Part shown: piece after piece, positions 57,718 to 64,000 of the stretch | Layout of the letters: each line of letters begins with the position of its first letter | Position numbering within the stretch: position 1 is the stretch's first letter | Assembly: GCA_016716005.1 (NCBI GenBank) | Contig: JADJXE010000001.1 | Location: forward strand, 124,001-188,000 | Source of the DNA: Acidimicrobiales bacterium | GTDB lineage: Bacteria > Actinomycetota > Acidimicrobiia > Acidimicrobiales > JADJXE01 | Direction: 5' to 3' | Length of the DNA: 64,000 bases | Notes under the pieces: generated by a model | Told to the model about the DNA's origin: nothing | Seen by the model: the letters and a program-made list of their open reading frames with translations, nothing else | The model's database searches: none | Position numbers and translations under genes: made by a program

Positions 57718-59373
57718 TCAGGCGGGCTCGTCGAGCTGGGCGCGGGCCCAGCGGTAGTCGGGCTTGCCGCTCGGGCTCCGGGCGATGTGGCCGCGGTACA
57801 CGAACGCCTTCGGCAGCTTGTAGCGGGCCAGGTGGCGTCCGCACTCGGCCCGCAGGTCGCCCTCCAGCTCCGGGCTGGCCGCCCAACCGGGCCGGAGCCG
57901 GACCACGGCGACCACCTCCTGTCCCCACCGGTCGCTGGGCCGGCCGACCACCAGCGCGTCGTACACCGCCGGGTGGTGCTTGAGGGCGTGCTCGACCTCC
58001 TCGGCGAAGACCTTCTCGCCGCCGGTGTTGATCGTGACCGACTCGCGGCCCAGCAGCTCGATGCTCCCGTCGGCCAGCAGCCGGGCCCGGTCCCCGGGCA
58101 CCGCGCAGCGGGCGCCGTCGATCACCGGGAAGGTGGCGTCGGTCCTCGCCGGGTCGCCGAGGTAGCCGAGGGGCACCCGGCCCGACTGGGCCAGCCAGCC
58201 GACCTCCGGGTCGCCGGGCTCGAGGATGCGCCGGCGGTCGGCGTCGACCACGCACGCCCCGGCCGAGCGATCGAACACGCCGGTGCGGGCGCCGGCCTCT
58301 CGCGTGCTGGTGGTGATGCCCTGGCGGCCGGACTCGGAGGACCCGACGATGTCGACCACCGCCACCTGGGGGAGGAGAGTGAGCAGGTCCTGCTTCGTCG
58401 ACGCCGACAGCACGGCGCCCCCGCTGGTCAGGTGCCGCAGCGCCGACAGGTCGTAGGGGCGGCGTCGCAGCGCGTCGATCAGGGGCCGGGCGAAGGCGTC
58501 ACCCACGATCTGCAGCGACGTGACCCGCTCACGCTCGGCCGTGGCCAGCACGTCGCCGGCGTCCCAGCGGTCGGTGCGGTCCTGGATCACCACCGTGCCG
58601 CCGGCGAGCCAGGCGCTCATCGCGTTCCACTGGGCGGCGCCGTGCATGAAGGGAGGCGACGGGAGCGCCCGCGGCCCCCCGCGCCGTGCTGCGTCGGCGA
58701 CCTCGGCGACCGTCTCGATGTCGGTGCCGTCACGGCGGCGGACGCCCAGTGCGGCCACCAGGAAGTCGGCCTGGCGCCACAGCACCCCTCTGGGGCGTCC
58801 CGTCGTCCCCCCCGTGTACAGCACGTACAGGTCGTCGGGCGACCACGAGGCCTCCAGGGCCGGCGGCAGCGCAGGTGACACGCCGGCCAGCGCGTCCTCG
58901 TAGGGGATCGCCCCGCGGAGCAGCGGCTCGCCCGAGCCGTCGTCGACCTGCAGCAGCAGCCGGGGGGGCTCGGACCCCGCCAGCGCGGTGGCCAGGGTGG
59001 GGGCGAAGGTGCCGTGGAACACGACGGCGGCGGCGGCAGCGTCGCCCAGCAGGTAGGCCAGCTCCTCGGCCGTGTAGCGGTAGTTGACGTTGAAGGGCGC
59101 CGCCCGCGCCTTCATGGCGCCGAGCATGGCCTCCAGGTACTCCGTGCCGTTGTGCAGGTAGAGCGCCACCAGGTCCTGCCCCGCCTCCCAACCCGCCAGG
59201 GTGGCCCGCTCCCGCCGGCACCCGAGCCCGTGGGCGTGCAGCACGGCCGCCACACGCCGCGACCGCTCCGTGAACGCCAGCCACGACAGCCTTCGGTCGC
59301 GCCACACCAGGCACTCGCGCTCGGGCACCTCGGCCGCCACGGCCTCGTGCAGCAGGGGGAGGTTCAGCTCCAC
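57718..59373 (-). CDS. acyl-CoA synthetase (AMP-binding)
   Basis: 551-residue ANL-superfamily ligase that activates a carboxylic acid with ATP and transfers it to CoA. P-loop VLYTGGTTGRPRGVLWR, the A4-like PPFMHGAAQWNAMSAW, VGSSESGRQG (A5), the core Asp in PGDRARLLADGSIELLGR (A7/A8 hinge), and a C-terminal catalytic Lys in SPSGKPDYRW (A10) are all present. ECLVWRDRRLSWLAFTERSRR is the N-terminal start of the domain. GTG 59373 has TACGCT nine bases upstream. Divergent from an enoyl-CoA hydratase; together they fit fatty- or aromatic-acid degradation. Substrate not predictable. Confidence 0.93.
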   Translation of the reverse strand: MELNLPLLHEAVAAEVPERECLVWRDRRLSWLAFTERSRRVAAVLHAHGLGCRRERATLAGWEAGQDLVALYLHNGTEYLEAMLGAMKARAAPFNVNYRYTAEELAYLLGDAAAAAVVFHGTFAPTLATALAGSEPPRLLLQVDDGSGEPLLRGAIPYEDALAGVSPALPPALEASWSPDDLYVLYTGGTTGRPRGVLWRQADFLVAALGVRRRDGTDIETVAEVADAARRGGPRALPSPPFMHGAAQWNAMSAWLAGGTVVIQDRTDRWDAGDVLATAERERVTSLQIVGDAFARPLIDALRRRPYDLSALRHLTSGGAVLSASTKQDLLTLLPQVAVVDIVGSSESGRQGITTSTREAGARTGVFDRSAGACVVDADRRRILEPGDPEVGWLAQSGRVPLGYLGDPARTDATFPVIDGARCAVPGDRARLLADGSIELLGRESVTINTGGEKVFAEEVEHALKHHPAVYDALVVGRPSDRWGQEVVAVVRLRPGWAASPELEGDLRAECGRHLARYKLPKAFVYRGHIARSPSGKPDYRWARAQLDEPA

Positions 59374-59457
59374 GGGGAGCAGAGCGTACGGGCCCCGGCC
59401 GGGCGGACGCGCCGACCCCGCGCGAGGCTGAGCCGACCCGCCCAGGAGGAGCCGCCC

Positions 59458-60261
59458 GTGCCCACCGTGCTGTTGGAGAAGGTCACCCCGCAGATCGCCG
59501 TCTGCACGCTCAACCGACCCGAGCGGCTGAACGCCATGAGCCACGAGCTGGTGGCCGAGCTGCACGCCGCGCTCGACGAGGTGGCCCACGACCGAGCCTG
59601 CCGGGCCGTGGTGCTCACCGGCTCCGGCCGTGGCTTCTGCAGCGGACTCGACCTGAAGGGGTCCGGTCAGGCCCCGGGGATCGAGGGGCTCGGCACTCCC
59701 CAGTCGGGCATGCGGGCCCAGCAGCACATCGCCCGGCTGATCCCCCATCTGCGGGCCCTGCCCCAGCCGGTGATCGCCGCCGTGAACGGCCCGGCTGCGG
59801 GCGGGGGCTTCGCGCTCGTCCTCGGCTCCGACATCCGGATCGCGGCCGAGTCGGCCCGGTTCAACGTGGCGTTCGTGCGCATCGGGCTGTCCGGCTGCGA
59901 CATCGGGGTGAGCTGGCTGCTGCCCAGGCTGGTCGGGGCCGCTCGGGCCCACGAGCTGCTGCTCACCGGCCGGCTCATCGACGCCGCTGAGGCCGAGCGG
60001 ATCGGGCTCGTCACCCAGGTGGTGCCCGACGGGCAGGTGGTCGACGCCGCGCTGGCCAAGGCGGAGGAGATCTGCGCCAACAGCCCCTTCGGGGTGTGGA
60101 TGACGAAGGAGGTCATGTGGTCGAACCTGGAGGTGCCCAGCCTCCACGCCGGGATCGACCTCGAGAACCGCACCCAGATCCTGACGACCTTCACCGCCGA
60201 CATGCGCGAGGCGGTGGCCGCCTTCCTCGAGAAGCGCCCGCCCCACTTCGAGGACCGCTGA
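59458..60261 (+). CDS. enoyl-CoA hydratase/isomerase family protein
   Basis: 267-residue crotonase. CTLNRPERLNAMSHELV, GSGRGFCSGLDLKG (oxyanion), NGPAAGGGFALVLGSDIRIA and a C-terminus REAVAAFLEKRPPHFEDR. At the catalytic positions it reads VRIGLSGCDIGVSWLLPRLVG, with Cys-Asp where many hydratases have Glu, so it may be an isomerase-like or specialised member. AGGAGG lies eight bases before the GTG. Closely follows the divergent acyl-CoA synthetase and is followed by an unrecognised protein six bases later, probably co-transcribed. Confidence 0.92.
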   Translation: MPTVLLEKVTPQIAVCTLNRPERLNAMSHELVAELHAALDEVAHDRACRAVVLTGSGRGFCSGLDLKGSGQAPGIEGLGTPQSGMRAQQHIARLIPHLRALPQPVIAAVNGPAAGGGFALVLGSDIRIAAESARFNVAFVRIGLSGCDIGVSWLLPRLVGAARAHELLLTGRLIDAAEAERIGLVTQVVPDGQVVDAALAKAEEICANSPFGVWMTKEVMWSNLEVPSLHAGIDLENRTQILTTFTADMREAVAAFLEKRPPHFEDR

Positions 60262-60266
60262 TCCCC

Positions 60267-61052
60267 GTGCGGTGGTGGCGCGTCGGCGGCCCGCGGGTCT
60301 CGGGCGACCCCCGGTCGGCCAACGGGGCGTCGTCGTTCCACCTCTGGTGGGGACCGCTCGGCGCCGAGCCCCTCGTCGAGGTGAGCGTCCGGCTCGAGGT
60401 GGTCGTCGCCCCCGCGGTGCCCCGGCTCTACTTCTGGGCGCTCCAGGCCGGGTTCCACGACGGGCACCGCCCTCGGGGGGCTGCGCACCTCGGCCTCCAG
60501 TGGCACCCGTCGCACCCGGGGAGCCGGGCCGTGAACTGGGGCGGCTACCGGGACCCGCTCGACGGCGGCGGCGAGCTGCGGGGGAGCTTGCCGTCGGCGC
60601 TGCCCAGCGCCACCCGCAACCCGAACACCCGCGACCTGGCCTGGCAGCCCGGCCGGCCCTACCGGCTGCGGATCTCGCCGGCCGGCGCGGGAGCGTGGCG
60701 GGGCGAGGTGATCGACGAGGTGGGCGGTGTGCCGGTGGTCGTCCGCGACCTCGTCGCCCCCGGCGACCGCCTGACCGGGCCGGTGGTCTGGTCGGAGGTG
60801 TTCGCCCGCTGCGAGCATCCGTCGGTGGAGGTGCGCTGGAGCGGGTTCGAGGGCCGCACCGCGGCGGGCGAGGTCCGCCGCCCCGAGCGGCTCACGGTGA
60901 CGTACCAGTCGCGGGTCGACGGCGGGTGCGACAACACCACCGTGGTGGCGAGGGACGGGGCCGTGTCCCAGGTCACCTCGACCGAGCGCTCGGTGCCGCC
61001 CGGCTCGGTGATCTCGCTCTCCGACGACGGCGCGCCGTCCGGAGGGAGCTAG
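60267..61052 (+). CDS. protein of unknown function following the hydratase
   Basis: Not recognised. 261 residues from a GTG five bases after the hydratase stop, so probably in the same transcript. No signal peptide or membrane segment. The sequence looks like a beta-rich sandwich: ASSFHLWWGPLG, LVEVSVRLEVVVAP, RLYFWALQAGFHDG, GLQWHPSHPGSRAVNWGGY, PYRLRISPAG, GEVIDEVGGVPVVVRDL. Trp and Gly content suggests a carbohydrate- or ligand-binding fold like DUF3472-type proteins, but I cannot assign it. Two Cys (FARCEHPS, DGGCDNTT) occur in the second half. Its amino-acid composition is that of a real protein. Confidence 0.72.
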   Translation: MRWWRVGGPRVSGDPRSANGASSFHLWWGPLGAEPLVEVSVRLEVVVAPAVPRLYFWALQAGFHDGHRPRGAAHLGLQWHPSHPGSRAVNWGGYRDPLDGGGELRGSLPSALPSATRNPNTRDLAWQPGRPYRLRISPAGAGAWRGEVIDEVGGVPVVVRDLVAPGDRLTGPVVWSEVFARCEHPSVEVRWSGFEGRTAAGEVRRPERLTVTYQSRVDGGCDNTTVVARDGAVSQVTSTERSVPPGSVISLSDDGAPSGGS

Positions 61053-61080
61053 CCGGGGAGCGGCGTGGCGGGCGGTCGCC

Positions 61081-61749
61081 TCAGGAGCCGGCCGGGGCCG
61101 GGGCCGGGGCCGGGGCCGGGACGCCGGCGTCGCCCCACTGCGAGGGCAGGTGCCACCCGAGCTGCTCGAGGCCGGCCAGGCCCGACCAGGCCAGGGCCAC
61201 GATCAGCTCCGCGGCCCGGTCGAGCTCCATCTGGGGCTGCTCCACCCAGCCCAGCACGGCCGCCTCCACCAGGGCGATGACCCCGCGGGCGACGAGCTCG
61301 GCCTCGGCGCCGCCGCCCAGGCGGTCGGCCACCAGGCGGAGGCTCTCCTCCTGGCCCACCCGCAGCTCGGGGAGCGGGGACGAAGCCGGGTGGGTGAGGG
61401 CGGCGCCCATGGTCTCGGTCGCCGCCAGGTGGTGCGAGCGGGCGTACACCAGGTAGGCGCGCACGATCTTGGCCACCGCGTCGTGCATGGTCTCGGTGCC
61501 GTCCAGCACCCGGCCCATCTCGGCCTGCAGGTGGCGGACGTTGCGCAGGTACACCGCGGCGATCAGCCCGTGCCGATCGCCGAAGTAGTTGTACACGAGG
61601 GCCCGTGACACGCCCGCGGCTTCGGCGATCTCCTCGAAGGTGACGTCGGCGGGGTCGCGGCCGTGCAGGACCACCACCGCCGCCTCCACGATCTGCTCCC
61701 GTCGCGTCTCCCGGTCGAGCCGGGTGCGGCTGCGGACGGTGCGGTCCAA
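61081..61749 (-). CDS. TetR/AcrR-family transcriptional regulator
   Basis: 222-residue repressor-type regulator. The HTH is clear at about residues 17-62: REQIVEAAVVVLHGRDPADVTFEEIAEAAGVSRALVYNYFGDRHGL. A helical ligand/dimer domain follows (MHDAVAKIVRAYLVYA, LVARGVIALVEAAVLGWVEQPQ). The C-terminus is an Ala-Pro run encoded by GGGGCC repeats (61093-61118), a likely slippage site. The TTG at 61749 is the only start fitting the N-terminus. Nearby acyl-CoA genes or the oligopeptide ABC genes are the plausible targets. Confidence 0.9.
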   Translation of the reverse strand: MDRTVRSRTRLDRETRREQIVEAAVVVLHGRDPADVTFEEIAEAAGVSRALVYNYFGDRHGLIAAVYLRNVRHLQAEMGRVLDGTETMHDAVAKIVRAYLVYARSHHLAATETMGAALTHPASSPLPELRVGQEESLRLVADRLGGGAEAELVARGVIALVEAAVLGWVEQPQMELDRAAELIVALAWSGLAGLEQLGWHLPSQWGDAGVPAPAPAPAPAGS

Positions 61750-61774
61750 CGAACGGTGCCCGGGTTCGGCCGCG

Positions 61775-62863
61775 CTACGGCGTGGGCGCAGCCGGCGGGC
61801 CGCCCACGCCGGCCGCTGGTGGGTCCGTGGGCACCGGCGGGGTGACGGCGGGCTCGGCGCGCGTCTCGCTCCCGACCGGGAAGTGGCAGGCCACGAAGTG
61901 GCCGTCGCCCACCTGCCGGATCTGCGGCTCCTCCTGTTCGCAGCGCTCCTGGGCCTTCGGGCAGCGGGTGCGGAACCGGCACCCGCTCGGAGGGAACAGC
62001 GGCGACGGCAGCTCGCCCTGGATCACGGCCTCGGGATCGGGCACGACCGACGGATCCGGGACCGGGATCGACTTGAGCAGCGCCTCCGTGTAGGGATGGG
62101 CCGGCTCGCTGTACAGCAGGTCCGGCGGCGCCACCTCGCAGATCTTGCCGAGGTACATCACCGCGACCCGGTCGGACACGTTCTTCACCACGGCCAGGTC
62201 GTGGGCGATGAAGATCATGGTGAGCCCGTAGCGGGCCTTCATGTCCTCGAGCAGGTTGAGGATCTGGGCCTGCACCGACACGTCGAGAGCCGAGACGGGC
62301 TCGTCGCAGATGATCACCTTGGGGTCGAGCACCAGGGCCCGGGCCACGCAGATGCGCTGGCACTGGCCGCCCGAGAACTGGTGTGGCCGCCGGTCGGAGG
62401 CGGTGTCGGGGTCGATGCCCACGGCCTCCAGGGTCTCCCGGACCCGCTCGGCCTTCGAGGCGCCGTTGGGGGCGCCCCAGATGTTCAGTGGCTCCCCGAC
62501 GATGTCGCCCACCTTGCGCCGCGGGTTGAGCGACGAGATGGGGTCCTGGAAGATCATCTGCATCTTGGGGCGGAGAGCGCGGAGCTGCTCACCCTTCAGG
62601 CCGGTGACCTCCGTGCCCTCGAAGAACACCTTGCCGCCGGTGGGTGGCGGGAGCTGCATGATCGCCCGCCCGGTGGTGGACTTGCCGCAGCCCGACTCGC
62701 CGACGAGGCCGAGGGTCTCGCCGGGGAGCACGTCGATGCTCACGTCGGACACCGCGTTCACCTTGAGCCCGGTGCGGCCCACGGGGAACTCGACGACGAG
62801 GTGCTCGACCCGCAGGAGGGCGTCCTGCGGGTCGCGGAGGTGGGCGGTGCCGCTGCCGGCCAC
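61775..62863 (-). CDS. oligopeptide/dipeptide ABC transporter ATPase (DppF/OppF type)
   Basis: 362-residue ATPase of a peptide (or nickel or sugar) importer. Walker A GLVGESGCGKSTTGRA, Q-loop MIFQDPISSLNPR, signature FSGGQCQRICVARAL and Walker B VIICDEPVSALDVSVQ, H-loop FIAHDLAVV. The oligopeptide-transporter C-terminal motif follows: PSPLFPPSGCRFRTRCPKAQERC with the Cys set. A Pro/Ala-rich tail (about 335-362) is extra. The GTG at 62863 lies two bases after the partner ATPase stop. Acts on the cytoplasmic face with DppD; permease and binding-protein genes should lie beyond the right edge. Confidence 0.93.
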   Translation of the reverse strand: MAGSGTAHLRDPQDALLRVEHLVVEFPVGRTGLKVNAVSDVSIDVLPGETLGLVGESGCGKSTTGRAIMQLPPPTGGKVFFEGTEVTGLKGEQLRALRPKMQMIFQDPISSLNPRRKVGDIVGEPLNIWGAPNGASKAERVRETLEAVGIDPDTASDRRPHQFSGGQCQRICVARALVLDPKVIICDEPVSALDVSVQAQILNLLEDMKARYGLTMIFIAHDLAVVKNVSDRVAVMYLGKICEVAPPDLLYSEPAHPYTEALLKSIPVPDPSVVPDPEAVIQGELPSPLFPPSGCRFRTRCPKAQERCEQEEPQIRQVGDGHFVACHFPVGSETRAEPAVTPPVPTDPPAAGVGGPPAAPTP

Positions 62864-62865
62864 GG

Positions 62866-64000
62866 CTACACCACCACCGGCTCGGCCGCGTGCGCCGGCG
62901 CCGGCGAGCCGGGGTGCTGCCGGGGCCCGCTGCCGTCGGCGAGGGCGAGCGCCGCGGGCACGCGGGCGGCCACGTTGCGGTCGAAGGCCTCGTGACCCTC
63001 CGGGGTGCCGACCGGGAACCAGCAGGCGAAGGTGTGCCCGGGGGTCTCGGCCTCGCGCAGGGGTGGCGCCTCCTGGCGGCACTTGTCCTGCGCATAGGGG
63101 CAGCGGGGGCTGAACGCGCAGCCCGGCGGCGGGTTGACCAGGTCGGGCGGCCGGCCCCCGATGGCCAGGAGCCGGGTGTGGCTGGGGTCGCCGATCTTGG
63201 GGATCGAGTTGATGAGGGCCTCGGTGTACGGCATCCGCATCTCCGAGAACAGCACCGGGGTGGGCGCCTTCTCCACGACCTTGCCCGCGTACATGACGGC
63301 GATCTCGTCGGCGCGGCCCGCCACGACGCCGAGATCGTGGGTGACGAGGATCATCGCCATGTTGCGATCACGCTGCTGATCGCCCAGCAGGTCGAGGATC
63401 TGGGCCTGCACGGTGACGTCGAGGGCCGTGGTGGGCTCGTCGGCGAACAGCAGGTTGGGGCCGCAGGCCAGGGCGATCGCGATGGTGACGCGCTGGCGCA
63501 TGCCACCCGACAGCTGGTGCGGGTACTCGTTGAGCCGTCGGGACGGCTCGGGGATCCCGACCGAGGTGAGCAGGGCGAGGGCCGTCTCCTTGGCCGCGTC
63601 CTTCGGCATGTCGAGGTGGTGGGTGAGCGACTCGGTGATCTGCTGGCCGATCTTCATCACCGGGTTCAGCGACGTCATCGGGTCCTGGAACACCATCGCC
63701 ATCTCGGTGCCCCACACCTGGCGCATCTCCGACACGGAGAGGGCGCTGATCTCGACGCCCTTGTAGACGACCTTGCCGGAGCGGATCGTGTTGCGGCGGG
63801 GGAGCAAGCCCATGATCGACCGGGACAGGATCGTCTTGCCCGACCCCGACTCGCCCACCACCCCGAGGGTCCGGCCCCGGTCGAGGGTGAACGACACGCC
63901 GTCGACGGCCCGCACGGTCCCCCGGTCGGTGTGGAAGTGGGTCCGGAGGTCCTCGACCGTGAGCAGCGGGCCGGAGGTGGGGGCCCGCGTTCCGGCGAAG
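62866..64000 (-). CDS. oligopeptide/dipeptide ABC transporter ATPase (DppD/OppD type), 5' end outside the window
   Basis: The visible part (378 residues) lacks only its first codons; the frame is open to base 64000 (LLTVEDLRTHFHTDRGTVRAVDGVSF). Walker A GVVGESGSGKTILSRS, Q-loop MVFQDPMTSLNPVMK, signature LSGGMRQRVTIAIAL, Walker B LLFADEPTTALDVTVQ, H-loop LVTHDLGVV, then the PPGCAFSPRCPYAQDKC tail with its Cys, as in OppD. ATG 63915 is an internal codon, not the start. Pairs with the downstream DppF-like ATPase as a heterodimer energising peptide uptake. Order D-F is standard for dpp/opp operons. Confidence 0.94.
   Translation of the reverse strand, partial: FAGTRAPTSGPLLTVEDLRTHFHTDRGTVRAVDGVSFTLDRGRTLGVVGESGSGKTILSRSIMGLLPRRNTIRSGKVVYKGVEISALSVSEMRQVWGTEMAMVFQDPMTSLNPVMKIGQQITESLTHHLDMPKDAAKETALALLTSVGIPEPSRRLNEYPHQLSGGMRQRVTIAIALACGPNLLFADEPTTALDVTVQAQILDLLGDQQRDRNMAMILVTHDLGVVAGRADEIAVMYAGKVVEKAPTPVLFSEMRMPYTEALINSIPKIGDPSHTRLLAIGGRPPDLVNPPPGCAFSPRCPYAQDKCRQEAPPLREAETPGHTFACWFPVGTPEGHEAFDRNVAARVPAALALADGSGPRQHPGSPAPAHAAEPVVV

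Noticed and set aside
61093..61118. GGGGCC repeat as a regulatory or G-quadruplex element
   Set aside because: It is the codon run for an Ala-Pro tail of the TetR gene; such runs are frequent in GC-rich coding DNA.

Overview
The window is one continuous stretch of very GC-rich DNA (roughly 70-75 % by eye) packed with genes on both strands. GTG starts are common and many junctions are GTGA or ATGA stop/start overlaps. Gene content points to a free-living, aerobic actinobacterium: leaderless promoters, 13E12/DUF222-HNH genes, many SDR, enoyl-CoA hydratase and alcohol dehydrogenase genes, an AftD-like arabinosyltransferase, and a CtaA of the actinobacterial type. The mix looks most like Acidimicrobiia (Iamia/Ilumatobacter-like). 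That placement is inference, because there is no rRNA or phylogenetic marker here. I found no tRNA, rRNA, CRISPR array, transposase, phage gene or riboswitch.

Layout. 1-6.3 kb: a type-B carboxylesterase (runs off the left edge), a membrane-anchored protein followed by an orphan enoyl-CoA hydratase tail, a small membrane protein, a hexapeptide acyltransferase, then five tandem related lipoproteins. 6.3-14 kb: catabolic genes (zinc dehydrogenase, ThuA-like protein, SDR lacking its catalytic Tyr, NIPSNAP protein, Rieske oxygenase, a broken SDR, carotenoid-desaturase-like flavoprotein, aldehyde dehydrogenase). 14-33 kb: a mixed housekeeping and catabolic block (cell-wall-binding L,D-transpeptidase, two methyltransferases, SDR, CtaA, nitronate monooxygenase, aminoglycoside-phosphotransferase-like kinase, Nfu_N protein, zinc dehydrogenase, histidine phosphatase, GH127, enoyl-CoA hydratase, nitroreductase, a twice-frameshifted DUF222-HNH pseudogene, Sua5-type TsaC, alpha/beta hydrolase, ArfB, secreted lipase).

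33-57.5 kb is the most distinctive part: a surface-glycan assembly region of about 24 kb. It holds a four-gene overlapping operon (GT4, AftD-like arabinosyltransferase, MBOAT O-acyltransferase, AlgJ-like SGNH partner). Opposite it is a five-gene operon (two large membrane glycosyltransferases, GNAT enzyme, polysaccharide deacetylase, methyltransferase). Then come a DUF2304/GT2 pair, a four-gene operon (UDP-galactopyranose-mutase-like flavoprotein, third paralogous membrane glycosyltransferase, two acyltransferase-3 proteins) and a GT39-like/PIG-V-like pair. Together these could make, O-acylate, trim and export a furanose-containing envelope glycan. The product is unknown.

57.5-64 kb: three 61-bp tandem repeats, an acyl-CoA synthetase, an enoyl-CoA hydratase, an unrecognised protein, a TetR regulator and two oligopeptide ABC ATPases (the last runs off the right edge).

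A recurring regulatory feature is a TANNNT -10 box placed 6-9 nt before the start codon. This implies that many of these genes are transcribed without a leader.
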